A DNA stretch of 39,110 nt from NCBI GenBank assembly GCA_036171275.1, contig JAVHQT010000057.1:1-39110 (forward strand), written 5' to 3'. Numbering within the stretch: the stretch's first letter is position 1; each line of letters starts with the position of its first letter. The position numbers and the translations under genes are program-made. This DNA comes from PALSA-1006 sp036171275 (lineage in GTDB: Bacteria > Pseudomonadota > Gammaproteobacteria > Burkholderiales > Gallionellaceae). Shown here piece after piece: positions 1 through 8,360 of the stretch. Under the pieces are notes generated by a model. The model did no database searches. It had not been told where the DNA came from and saw nothing but the letters and a program-made list of their open reading frames with translations.

Positions 1-448
1 CCAGCGGATTATCGGGATTGGCGAATTGATCCAGCACTAAACCACGGCCAGCCGCGCGCAGTTTTTCTGCCGTATCGCGCGCCAGTTCCATGCTGCCCGC
101 TTTCGGTGTCAACACCAGTTTTGCGCCAAAAGCGGCCATCGTTTGACGACGCTCAATGCTCTGATTTTCTGGCATCACTAAAATCAATTTATAGCCACGC
201 ATCGCCGCAGCCATCGCCAAAGCAATGCCGGTATTGCCGCTGGTGGCTTCGATTAAGGTATCGCCAGGCTTAATTTCACCGCGTGCCTCGGCGCGCATAA
301 TCATGGATAACGCGGGGCGATCTTTGACCGAGCCCGCCGGATTATTGCCTTCTAATTTGGCCAACAACACGTTACTGGTTTGACCTGGAATCCGTTTTAA
401 ACGCACGAGCGGCGTGTTGCCCACACTGTTATCGACTGTTTTATACAT
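1..448 (-). CDS. cysM: Cysteine synthase B, 5' part only (cut by window edge)
   Basis: This is a PLP-dependent O-acetylserine (or thiosulfate) sulfhydrylase of the last step of cysteine synthesis, in the cytoplasm. About 149 N-terminal codons are present and the rest lies off the left edge. Visible family motifs are GNTPLVRL near residue 10, the PLP-lysine segment EGNNPAGSVKDRPALSM, and the substrate loop EATSGNTGIALAM. The wording GNNPAGSVKDR is closer to CysM than to CysK. The ATG at 446-448 overlaps the last 8 bases of the upstream sensor-kinase gene and is preceded by GGAAA, so translation is probably coupled to the kinase. In Pseudomonas, cysM also lies close to sensor-kinase and TonB-receptor genes, so the neighbourhood is not unprecedented. 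Confidence 0.93.
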   Translation of the reverse strand, partial: MYKTVDNSVGNTPLVRLKRIPGQTSNVLLAKLEGNNPAGSVKDRPALSMIMRAEARGEIKPGDTLIEATSGNTGIALAMAAAMRGYKLILVMPENQSIERRQTMAAFGAKLVLTPKAGSMELARDTAEKLRAAGRGLVLDQFANPDNPL

Positions 449-2360
449 TGCTATTTTCCGATTTCATTAAAAACTGCATCAAAGAACGTAGTTTTGCGGG
501 ACGAACTGGTTTTTGTAGCAAGCGAATTTTTCGCTGCTCCACTAATTGCAATAATGCCACGCTGTGATCGCCACTGATTAAAATAAAAGGCAAGGTATAT
601 TCTCTATCTATCTGAATATAATCATAAATCTCAATTCCGTCACTTCCTGCCAAACGATAATCGCACACCACCAAATCCACGTTTAAAGGAGACAAAGATT
701 TTACATCGAACAAAGAAGCGGCCAAGGTCACCTGCGCACCCCAAGATTCAATCATGCCTTTAGTGCTCGCTCGAACCAGCGCGTCGTCATCAATCACCAA
801 CACGCGCAAATTATCAAACGGGCGCGATGGATGAGTTATATCCGCTAAATTTACCCGCGTCATCGGTGTAATTTCCAGTGCAGCAGGTTCAGCCAAAGGC
901 AACGTCACTGAAAAAGTCGCGCCGCAGTTAACGGCTGAACGCAAGCCGATTTCATGGTGCAACAAGCGCGCAATGCGTTCGACAATCGCCAAGCCCAGCC
1001 CCAAACCTTTGCTGCGATCGCGTTCTTGATTTTCAACTTGAAAAAATTCCCTAAATATGTTGCTTTGCTGTTCCGGAGAGATGCCAATGCCGTTGTCGCG
1101 CACTTCAATTCGCAACTGCGTTCCACGCCGCCGGCATACCAGCAGTACCCGGCCACCAGAGGGAGTGTAACGAATCGCATTAGTTATTAAATTCAATAAG
1201 ATACGTTCAATCAGCAGCGGATCGCTGTGCACGGTTTCTGCATTGGGACGCACTTTAAGCGTCACCCCTTTCAGGGCGGCGAGGGGAATAAAATCTTGCT
1301 CAATGCGCAACAGTAGCTGCCTTAATGAAAAATCGCTTACAGTGGGCTTAACCACACCGGCATCTAGCTTGGAAATATCCAGCAAAGCATCGAGCAAGTT
1401 TGACAGCGCTTCGACTGATTCTTCAATTTTGCTCGCCACTTGCAACTGTTTTGGTGACGAAAGTTGCCCTTGCAATTCGCCGACAAACAAACCCAGCGCG
1501 TGCATTGGCTGGCGTAAATCGTGGCTGGCTGCTGCCAAAAAGCGGGTTTTATCTTGATTGGCTAACTCGGCTTCTTCCTTTTTGAGCCGCAACGCTTGCG
1601 TCGCCAGGGCGATACGTGCTTCTAATTCGGCACGGTCTTGTTCCAACTGCGATGCCATTTTGTTAATGCCAAACACCAGTTCGGTTAATTCAACAATGAC
1701 CGGCGGCGGCGCATAGCGCTGGCTTAATTCACCTTGCGCGATCAGACCGACTAAGCGGTTTAAAGTCTGGATAGGATGAATGATGTTATGCACCACCCGT
1801 TTTACGATTAACCAAGTTAGCCCAAATAATATGAACGAAATCAAGGCGCTAATGCCCAATAAAAGCCATTTTTCTTGTTGCAAACCAGTCCGACTTAGCT
1901 TGATAAAAACGGTGCCTAAATTATTGCCACCCGATTGATTCAGCTCAAATTCGTTTAACGCTAGCCCTTGCGCTTGCACCAAGCTTTTAATATAGATCGC
2001 TTGCTCAACCTGTTGTATTTCTTGAATATTTTTTAAAAATTCCTGTTCATTCGCAGATTGTTTTTCGCCAACGCTGACCACTAAATGCTGTTTTGAATCG
2101 GCTACCCAAACCGCTAAAACCTCTTTTTGTTGCAGTGCTGCATTCGCCGTCGTTAACAACTGTTCCAAATTACCCGAAAACAAAGCGAATTCACCGGTTG
2201 CGCCAATCTGTTTGGCCAACAAATTGCCGCGACTGATTAACTCGGTTTCCATCGCCTGAAAACGCGTCACAATAAAAAAAATATCCAGCAAAATAACCGC
2301 CACGATCATCGGCAAAAAGGCAATCAACAAAGTTTGTTGGCGAATACTGGGTTTATTCAT
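441..2360 (-). CDS. Membrane hybrid sensor histidine kinase (HAMP-HisKA-HATPase-REC)
   Basis: Two membrane segments (about residues 11-32 and 165-187) bracket a periplasmic region of about 130 residues. A HAMP and coiled-coil follow (about 188-265). The HisKA box AASHDLRQPMHALGLF has the phospho-His near 280. The HATPase domain shows N box NLITNAIRYTPSGG, DNGIGI and GLGLGLAIVERIA. A C-terminal receiver starts RVLVIDDDALVR and has its phospho-Asp in VVCDYRLAG near 567. The HisKA wording with a short receiver recalls the NahK/ErcS'-type group. I chose the ATG at 2360 (639 residues) rather than the TTG at 2378, because GGGAGGTG sits 8 bases before it. The start overlaps the preceding binding-protein gene by 8 bases and the end overlaps cysM by 8. 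No separate response regulator is adjacent, so the output is unknown. The ligand is probably presented by the coupled periplasmic protein (inference). Confidence 0.9.
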   Translation of the reverse strand: MNKPSIRQQTLLIAFLPMIVAVILLDIFFIVTRFQAMETELISRGNLLAKQIGATGEFALFSGNLEQLLTTANAALQQKEVLAVWVADSKQHLVVSVGEKQSANEQEFLKNIQEIQQVEQAIYIKSLVQAQGLALNEFELNQSGGNNLGTVFIKLSRTGLQQEKWLLLGISALISFILFGLTWLIVKRVVHNIIHPIQTLNRLVGLIAQGELSQRYAPPPVIVELTELVFGINKMASQLEQDRAELEARIALATQALRLKKEEAELANQDKTRFLAAASHDLRQPMHALGLFVGELQGQLSSPKQLQVASKIEESVEALSNLLDALLDISKLDAGVVKPTVSDFSLRQLLLRIEQDFIPLAALKGVTLKVRPNAETVHSDPLLIERILLNLITNAIRYTPSGGRVLLVCRRRGTQLRIEVRDNGIGISPEQQSNIFREFFQVENQERDRSKGLGLGLAIVERIARLLHHEIGLRSAVNCGATFSVTLPLAEPAALEITPMTRVNLADITHPSRPFDNLRVLVIDDDALVRASTKGMIESWGAQVTLAASLFDVKSLSPLNVDLVVCDYRLAGSDGIEIYDYIQIDREYTLPFILISGDHSVALLQLVEQRKIRLLQKPVRPAKLRSLMQFLMKSENSNV

Positions 2361-3267
2361 TGCTCGCACCTCCCGCAAACAGGTGCAGTTTCAGTTGTTT
2401 TTTTAATTGAGCAGTGTCTTGCAATGGAATATTCAGTGCACGAGCCACTTGGGTGTTCATTAACACGTCAAAGTCTTGCGGATATTGCGACGCCATTAAA
2501 CTGCGGTTGTTCGCAAACGCCACCAAAGTGAACGCTGTTTGCGTGGCAATTTGAGTTGAGGTTGAAAATACCGCCGCCAATGCCCCAGCCGCGACATAAT
2601 TTCTACTAAAACCAATCAGCGGCACGCGGTTGCGATAGGCACTCAATAAAATAAAGCGAATATTTTGACTGCTGTAAATCAGCGTATCCGGCAACGCCAG
2701 TAAAACCTCCACCGAGGGCAACAATGCTTCCAAGGCATTGGCTAACGATAATTCAGGCGTCAGCGTTTGTTGCAGTAATTTCAACTTTTTGCTGCGTAAC
2801 AAATGTTTTAACTCAGCACGATCGGCTGAATCATCTGCATTCAGAATGCCCACTTTTTGCAAATGCGGAAAAATAGCTTCCAGCAACGCCACTTGCCGCG
2901 CCAGTGGTTGATCGAGATAAATCGCGGCAGTGTTTTTTCTGGGTTGTTGCAGCAGCAAAGCATCCGCCGTGACTTTGGAAACCAGCACCGTCAACACTGG
3001 CAAGCGGGTCTTGACGGCTAAGGTCGCCGATTTAACCCCGACTGCTAAAATTAAATCGGCAGATTCAGCATCGGCAGCATAGGAATTGAGCATAATCGGC
3101 AGCGCTTGCCGGTCAATTTCTTGTTGCAATAATTGCATAAACTCTTTGAATGGCGGCGCATCATCCGCCAGCACCGCCACGCGCAAAGGGGCGGCTTGCG
3201 CCGCATTGACGAAGGCGATTAAAAAACAGATAAATAATAATTTTATCAATTTTATCAATTTAATCAA
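2353..3267 (-). CDS. Periplasmic ABC-type substrate-binding-like protein, probable sensor partner
   Basis: About 304 residues with a signal peptide ending at AQA (about residue 25) and a Rossmann-like two-lobe pattern: LRVAVLADDAPPFKEF at the mature start, LILAVGVKSA, and RVPLIGFSRNYVAAGALAAVFS near 215-235. This resembles the ABC_sub_bind family (TrpX-like). No permease or ATPase is nearby. The gene sits between a TonB receptor and a membrane kinase, so a ligand-presenting sensor role is more likely than transport (inference). No ATG is available: the first candidate is TTG at 3267, and the N-terminus MIKLIKLIKL is encoded by three tandem 9-base units, each beginning with TTG. An ATG overlapping the receptor stop (TAATG) reads straight into TAA. 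The start is therefore uncertain by up to six codons. Confidence 0.68.
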   Translation of the reverse strand: MIKLIKLIKLLFICFLIAFVNAAQAAPLRVAVLADDAPPFKEFMQLLQQEIDRQALPIMLNSYAADAESADLILAVGVKSATLAVKTRLPVLTVLVSKVTADALLLQQPRKNTAAIYLDQPLARQVALLEAIFPHLQKVGILNADDSADRAELKHLLRSKKLKLLQQTLTPELSLANALEALLPSVEVLLALPDTLIYSSQNIRFILLSAYRNRVPLIGFSRNYVAAGALAAVFSTSTQIATQTAFTLVAFANNRSLMASQYPQDFDVLMNTQVARALNIPLQDTAQLKKQLKLHLFAGGASNE

Positions 3268-3276
3268 TGAGTTACA

Positions 3277-5358
3277 TTAAAAATCAATTGTCGTTGTCAA
3301 CCATGCACGCTGGGTAAAATACGGCGCAGCTTTTTCATTTAGCGTCCCGTAATTGGTATATTGGTCTTGCGTTAGATTTTGAATCACCAACGCTACTTCG
3401 GCATTATTTCGCACACTTTCATTCAGTCTTTTGGCAATGCGCACATCAATTCGGCGCATCCGGTATTCTGGCGTGACATCGTTACTCACATCTCCGACAC
3501 GCACCAATCCTCGGAAATAATAGCCGAGACTAATTTTCCATTGATTGCCTAAATGCTGCGACCACAACAGGCTTCCGCTTTGCGCTGGAACACTTTGTGA
3601 GAATTGGTTTAGGTATTGATCTTGATAATAAGCACGCACCACCGCACCATAAGCCTGTGTTGGGTCAAAATTAGCGATGACATTGGGATTATTATATTGC
3701 GTCGGCGTGCCACTTAAACGCGCACTCGCACTTTGCAGCACAAAGTTTGCCGATAAAAAACTGCGACCTTCATCCCACCGATATTTGACCGTCGTTTCCC
3801 AACCTCGATATTCGGCGGCTAGTAGATTTTTATAACTATCGGGATAGCTGGAATTAGTCGGATCAACAAATTTATCCCACCAAATCAAATCGTTGACTTC
3901 ATCGACATAGGCGCGGCTATCCAGTGTCATGCCCAAACTGGGAAATTCACCCAAGTAAGCAATTTCGCGCGAAATGACGTGTTCTGGCCTGAGCGACTCC
4001 AGCGGCGGCACGTAAGCCCCACCAAAATACGTGTTATTGGCACTGACATACGCTTCAAACATCGCAGGACTGCGCGTGGCGGTAGAGATACCAACTCGCA
4101 CCGTTTGCTGAGGGGTAAAGTGATAACTCAAGGAGGCGCGAGGTGAGAAATCTTGACTATTCATGCCGTTATTTTCAAGCATACCGCCTATATTCAAAAC
4201 GGCGGCAGATGAAATATGCCATTCATCATGGGCAAAGATTTGCCAAGGATTCACCGTATAACTTTGGGTAAACAACAAGGACGCATTGGCGTAATCGCGG
4301 CGGACATTACCACCCCAGACTAGACGATTATTTTCGCCAAAGGCGTGTGTATTTTGCAAGCCCAATTCGTTGCGCTGACTAATGACATTAGATACCGCGA
4401 AACCAAGGGGATTAAGTTGGTCACACAGTCCTGTGTTTACGCATAACTTTGGGTCTTGGGCAGAGCGAAAGGTGTTGGAATACGTGAGCTTACTTTCGTC
4501 GTTATCAGACCAATTGTGTAGCCACGTTAATAACTCAAATTGGCTTTGCGACGTGGTGTCGCGAAAAACACTGTCTCGACGAACCTCGCCAACGCGATCA
4601 CGAATGCCCATGCCATATAGTCCATCGCTGCCGCCCAATTGCAGCTCAAGATTATCCTGTTCACTCGGATGAAAACTCGCCCGAAAATTAACCAACTTGG
4701 TGGCATTATGATCGTTATAAACGTTGTTATTCAGCCCCGCATCGGAGCGATAACCCGCTGATAATCGAAAATCAACTTGCTCACTCACTTTGCCGTAACG
4801 AACAGAAAAATCAGAGGCATAACCGCCGGTTGCCGAGACGCTTCCGCCATTTTGACTCATCGCATCGCGGGTAATAATGTTGATCACGCCGTAAAAAGAG
4901 TTGGTGCCGTGGGAGGCAGAAGCGGGCCCGCGCACCACCTCAATGCGATCAATATCTTCAACCATCAACGGTAAATCCGCCCAGCCGACATTGCCAAACG
5001 GCGGCATATACACACTGCGGCCATCAATCAAAATTTGCATTCGATGCGCGTATTCATCCGCTGAACCATGAAAAGAAACCACCGGACGATTGGCATCGGC
5101 AAAACCAACATACATCCCAGGCACCAAGCGCATCAATTCCGGCACACTGCGAAAACCAGACGCGTCAATCATTTCACGGTTAATCACCGTCATCGCGCTG
5201 GGCGCTTCTGAAACGGGTTGCGATAGGCGCGAAGCCGTCAGCACAATCGGCAAAGATTGAAAGAAAAGATCGTCTTGCGGCACAGTTTCCTCAGCGTTAG
5301 CTGTTGATTGATACAGCAGCGCAAGAGAGAGAAGGGTTAGCGAAAAGGAAACATTCAT
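3277..5358 (-). CDS. TonB-dependent outer-membrane receptor
   Basis: A 693-residue protein with a signal peptide ending near ANA (residue 22), a TonB-box-like PIVLTASR near 37-44, and a plug domain. The plug includes APSAMTVINREMIDASGF, IDRIEVVRGPASASHGTN and YGVINIITRDA. A long beta-barrel follows and ends in a terminal aromatic (TTTIDF). It would move a large or scarce ligand (siderophore, cobalamin or similar) across the outer membrane using TonB energy. The plug wording is CirA/BtuB-like, but the ligand cannot be named. It is the first gene of a minus-strand run whose next members are a periplasmic binding-like protein and a membrane kinase, which suggests ligand sensing as well as uptake. 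A possible promoter with a Fur-like operator lies just upstream. No clear ribosome-binding site precedes the ATG. Confidence 0.93.
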   Translation of the reverse strand: MNVSFSLTLLSLALLYQSTANAEETVPQDDLFFQSLPIVLTASRLSQPVSEAPSAMTVINREMIDASGFRSVPELMRLVPGMYVGFADANRPVVSFHGSADEYAHRMQILIDGRSVYMPPFGNVGWADLPLMVEDIDRIEVVRGPASASHGTNSFYGVINIITRDAMSQNGGSVSATGGYASDFSVRYGKVSEQVDFRLSAGYRSDAGLNNNVYNDHNATKLVNFRASFHPSEQDNLELQLGGSDGLYGMGIRDRVGEVRRDSVFRDTTSQSQFELLTWLHNWSDNDESKLTYSNTFRSAQDPKLCVNTGLCDQLNPLGFAVSNVISQRNELGLQNTHAFGENNRLVWGGNVRRDYANASLLFTQSYTVNPWQIFAHDEWHISSAAVLNIGGMLENNGMNSQDFSPRASLSYHFTPQQTVRVGISTATRSPAMFEAYVSANNTYFGGAYVPPLESLRPEHVISREIAYLGEFPSLGMTLDSRAYVDEVNDLIWWDKFVDPTNSSYPDSYKNLLAAEYRGWETTVKYRWDEGRSFLSANFVLQSASARLSGTPTQYNNPNVIANFDPTQAYGAVVRAYYQDQYLNQFSQSVPAQSGSLLWSQHLGNQWKISLGYYFRGLVRVGDVSNDVTPEYRMRRIDVRIAKRLNESVRNNAEVALVIQNLTQDQYTNYGTLNEKAAPYFTQRAWLTTTIDF

Positions 5359-5764
5359 TTTTTGTTCGAGCGTACGGTTAAAATGATTATTGAAGGAAAC
5401 AAGGATGAATCAAAAATTGTCCGTTAAAAAAATTCCACTTATAAATCAACTAGTTAAGAAATTACTGATTCAATCAATCGTTGGGCCTGCGCTTATCGAA
5501 CCACAACAAAATCACACTGTGTTTTCGCGGTTTTTACCCTCATAACCTTCGCACTAAAGTGAAAGTAATGCACGCTGTCTCGCTTTTTCAAGGGACGGAT
5601 TAGCGTGAGGGTGAGGATGGGTTCATTCCCTTGCTCCTGCGGGGGAACGCAGACCAGTTAGTATAATAAAGTCCAACAATCAACGACCCGGTCAGATTGC
5701 GCCTGCCACCTTTTCACACTAAAGTGGAATTAAGTAAACGCTGATCAATCAGTGTCTTTCTAAG
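5359..5764. other. Intergenic region between the TonB receptor and glk
   Basis: About 400 bases without a convincing gene. The left end holds the receptor promoter candidate. A plus-strand reading frame of 46 codons at 5405-5545 has a purine-rich AAGGAAACAAGG before its ATG, but its product is unrecognised and I do not call it. Two copies of the dyad CACTAAAGTG lie at 5552-5561 and 5717-5726. A 7-base inverted pair (CAAGGGA at 5589-5595, TCCCTTG at 5627-5633) borders a GTGAGGGTGAGG stretch that resembles dispersed repeat debris. I see no obvious terminator after glk. Confidence 0.5.
5378..5413 (-). promoter_or_regulatory. Possible sigma70 promoter with overlapping Fur-like operator for the TonB receptor
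   Basis: On the minus strand a TTGATT (-35, 5408-5413) lies 16 bases from an AATAAT (-10, 5386-5391), about 28 bases before the receptor ATG. A 15-base stretch at 5378-5392 matches the 7-1-7 Fur core (TGATAATCATTATCA) at 11 of 15 positions when aligned by eye, and it overlaps the -10. Iron repression of a TonB receptor would be normal, but the match is partial and was not scored. Confidence 0.3.
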
Positions 5765-6754
5765 TCAGCGCTGGATTGAGATACTATTTTCTGCAAATCC
5801 ACTTGCGCCCAACAGTCCTATTTCGACTGGCATCACAATTGACAACGGCAACGTGGCCAGTAAATCGTGAAAGCGCCCCTTGTCCAAAAAAGCGGATATA
5901 AATTCACCCGCTTGCATCTGCTGGGCAATTTTTGCGGCAATACCACCGGCGATATAAATACCGCCACGCGGTAAGCTTGCCAAGGCTAAATTACCGACAA
6001 ACGCGCCATAAATCTGCAAAAATAGTTTCAGCGCTTGCTGGGCAATTTCGCTGTGCGCTGCGAACTGCGCAATCACCGCCGAGGCATCAGTATTTCCCAT
6101 TGCTGCCAACAAATCTACCGAGGGCGTGCCCCGTCCGCTATCGCGCAAAAATTCATAAATCGCTAACAAGCCAGGACCAGAAACAATCCGCTCATAAGAA
6201 ACATGGCCATGACGCTCTTGCATATAGTCCAGTAAAGCGATTTGCACTTTGGTTGTCGGCGCAAAGTCAATGTGGCCGCCCTCGGAGGGATGCACCGCAT
6301 ATCGACCGTTTTGATTAGTCAGCCATGCCACGCCCAAACCCGTCCCTGCCCCCACGACCAAACGCACCGCGTCGGCCGATGCATTACCGCTTTGCAAGGA
6401 CAATAAATCAGCCGATTTCAGTGCGGCGATACTTAAACCAACAGCTTGGAAGTCGTTGATTATATTGACTATTTTTATATTAAGCGCAATGGATAATTGG
6501 TCAGCATCGACAATCCACGGCAAATTAGTCAGCGCCACTCGCCGACCGGAAACAGGGGCAGCAAGGGCAAAACACGCGGCGGCAATGTGTGGCGTATTCG
6601 CTTCGCGCAAAAATTCCGCCACAATGTCGTCCAAACTCGCATAACCGGCGCTGGGATAGGCACGGCGCAATAAGGGTTTGCGCGATTCACCTGCGGCAAA
6701 AACTTGTAATAAGGTTTTCGTACCACCGATGTCACCCGCCAGGAAGTAAGTCAT
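5765..6754 (-). CDS. glk: Glucokinase (ROK-unrelated, bacterial Glk family)
   Basis: The enzyme phosphorylates glucose with ATP to glucose-6-phosphate in the cytoplasm. Its 329 residues match the usual Glk length. The phosphate-binding loop is LAGDIGGTKTLLQV at the N-terminus. The glucose-contact and catalytic-Asp segment is NIINDFQAVG near residue 95. VVGAGTGLGVAWL and EGGHIDFAP follow in the expected order, and IYIAGGIAAKI is near 275. The start ATG is preceded by TAAGGT. It is last in a minus-strand series gnd-zwf-glk, with a 100-base gap after zwf that contains a small REP-like hairpin. The product feeds directly into Zwf, so the cluster routes glucose into the oxidative pentose phosphate pathway. 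Confidence 0.95.
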   Translation of the reverse strand: MTYFLAGDIGGTKTLLQVFAAGESRKPLLRRAYPSAGYASLDDIVAEFLREANTPHIAAACFALAAPVSGRRVALTNLPWIVDADQLSIALNIKIVNIINDFQAVGLSIAALKSADLLSLQSGNASADAVRLVVGAGTGLGVAWLTNQNGRYAVHPSEGGHIDFAPTTKVQIALLDYMQERHGHVSYERIVSGPGLLAIYEFLRDSGRGTPSVDLLAAMGNTDASAVIAQFAAHSEIAQQALKLFLQIYGAFVGNLALASLPRGGIYIAGGIAAKIAQQMQAGEFISAFLDKGRFHDLLATLPLSIVMPVEIGLLGASGFAENSISIQR

Positions 6755-6805
6755 TTTTTACCTTAAAATTAGCCATCAAAAATGAGTGGAATCGCGGCAC
6801 TGCCA

Positions 6806-6832
6806 AGCCCTTCGTCGGGCTCAGAGCGAACC
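6806..6832. repeat. REP-like fragment with small hairpin between zwf and glk
   Basis: AGCCC-TTCGTC-GGGCT forms a 5-base stem at 6806-6821 and continues into CAGAGCGAAC. The string resembles the widespread bacterial REP core (TTCGACAGGCTCAGGGCGAA) by eye. A related piece lies at 9565-9587. It may also act as an mRNA end or processing site between zwf and glk (inference). Confidence 0.4.
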
Positions 6833-6854
6833 TAGGATTGACTCAGCGTTTTCC

Positions 6855-8360
6855 TTAGTAAGCCTGCAAATCCGCGCCGCCTAAATCTAACGAGTGCCGC
6901 CAAAATTGATCATCGCGATCAAATAGGCGATACGTGCCACGTGGCCCCCAGCTTCCGGCCGAATAGGTGTTGATAAAATCACGTTCCATCGCCCAAACTT
7001 TCAGCACCGGATCAACCACGCGCCAAGCCGCTTCTACTTCGTCGATGCGCAGGAATAAAGAATGGTCACCTTGCATCACGTCTAATAACAGACCTTCGTA
7101 AGCGTCATAACTATCTTCACCTTTTTGCCGATACGAAGCATCCAAGCTAATGGTGCGCGTACTTAAATCTAGCCCTGGCATTTTGACTTGCATTTCCATT
7201 TTCAAACAATCATTGGGTTGAATGCCCATCATGATCCAGTTGGGATGCTGATTGCCTTGTCTTGCGTGTTTAAGCAAATCTTGTGGTGGATTTTTGAAAC
7301 GGATGTAAATCGCTGAACTATTTTCCGCCATCCGTTTACCGGTGCGCACATAAAACGGCACACCTGCCCAACGCCAATTATCAATAAATAATTTCAGGGC
7401 AGCATACGTTTCGGTGACGCTGTCAGCTGCCACGCCTTTTTCTTCCAAATAGCCGGGCACGGATTCACCGTTGATGGTGCCGCTGGCGTATTGCCCCCGA
7501 AAAGCATGGGCATGAACAGAGTTTTGCGTAATGGGACGAATCGCTTTCAACACTTTCACTTTTTCATCACGCAAATGCTCCGCCGTCATCGACACCGGCG
7601 ACTCCATCGCCACCAAGGCTAATAACTGCATTAAGTGGCTTTGCAACATATCACGCAACGCCCCTGCCCCTTCAAAATAACCGGCGCGCCCTTCAATGCC
7701 CAACGTTTCAGAATGCGTGATTTGTACGTGGTCGATGTAATGCCGATTCCAAATCGGCTCCAGCAATATGTTGGCGAAACGGAACACCATCACATTTTGC
7801 ACCGTACCTTTGCCAAGATAATGGTCAATCCGGTAAATTTGCTTTTCATTCAAGTGCTTATACAAACTTTGTTGTAACGTTTGTGCGCTCAGCAAGTCAT
7901 AGCCAAACGGTTTTTCAATCACCACACGCCGCCAGCCGCTATTTTCTTTTAGCAAGCCAACATTGCCTAATTTCTCAATCAGCGGGGGAAACTCTGCCGG
8001 ACGTACCGACATATAAAAAATCATATTCGACGGAATCTTAGGGTCGGAATGCAAGGTATCAGCTAAGCGTTGATAAGAATTCGTGTCGTCCGGCGGATTG
8101 GCGTGATAGCGCAGCCTGGCTGCAAAACGCGCAAACGCTTGCTCTAACACCTCGGGTGCGTGCTTATCGGTGAGCAAAGCGCGAACATCCACGGCCCACT
8201 GTTCGTGGCTAGCCGGTTTGCGACCACAGCCGACAATCACCATATTCTCAGGCAAGCGGTTAAAAAGCTCTAACCGAAATAAAGCAGGAATCAATTTACG
8301 CCGTGCTAAATCGCCGCCTGCACCCAAAATAACGACTGCGCAAGTCTCGGCCATTTTCAT
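6855..8360 (-). CDS. zwf: Glucose-6-phosphate 1-dehydrogenase
   Basis: The enzyme oxidises glucose-6-phosphate to 6-phosphogluconolactone, producing NAD(P)H. At 501 residues it has the usual length. The coenzyme loop is VILGAGGDLARRKLIPALF (commonly GASGDL, here GAGGDL). VVIEKPFGYDL carries the conserved Lys, and the active-site segment is RIDHYLGKGTVQN near residue 180. The family almost always has GKE in that last segment, and this protein has GKG. The catalytic His and Lys are kept. The ATG at 8360 overlaps the gnd stop as ATGA and is preceded by GTGGGGGC, so gnd and zwf are translationally coupled. An alternative ATG two codons downstream cannot be excluded. Confidence 0.96.
   Translation of the reverse strand: MKMAETCAVVILGAGGDLARRKLIPALFRLELFNRLPENMVIVGCGRKPASHEQWAVDVRALLTDKHAPEVLEQAFARFAARLRYHANPPDDTNSYQRLADTLHSDPKIPSNMIFYMSVRPAEFPPLIEKLGNVGLLKENSGWRRVVIEKPFGYDLLSAQTLQQSLYKHLNEKQIYRIDHYLGKGTVQNVMVFRFANILLEPIWNRHYIDHVQITHSETLGIEGRAGYFEGAGALRDMLQSHLMQLLALVAMESPVSMTAEHLRDEKVKVLKAIRPITQNSVHAHAFRGQYASGTINGESVPGYLEEKGVAADSVTETYAALKLFIDNWRWAGVPFYVRTGKRMAENSSAIYIRFKNPPQDLLKHARQGNQHPNWIMMGIQPNDCLKMEMQVKMPGLDLSTRTISLDASYRQKGEDSYDAYEGLLLDVMQGDHSLFLRIDEVEAAWRVVDPVLKVWAMERDFINTYSAGSWGPRGTYRLFDRDDQFWRHSLDLGGADLQAY

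Noticed and set aside
2361..2378. A longer start (TTG at 2378) for the hybrid kinase
   Set aside because: It would place the GGGAGGTG ribosome-binding site inside the coding region. The ATG at 2360 has ideal spacing.
3238..3267. CRISPR or microsatellite reading of the 9-base repeats at the binder start
   Set aside because: Only three imperfect units, and they encode a normal hydrophobic/basic signal-peptide start.
5405..5545. A 46-codon plus-strand reading frame divergent from the TonB receptor, with a purine-rich stretch before its ATG
   Set aside because: The product has no recognisable feature, and the frame overlaps the receptor promoter candidate. Conservation in relatives would be needed to call it.
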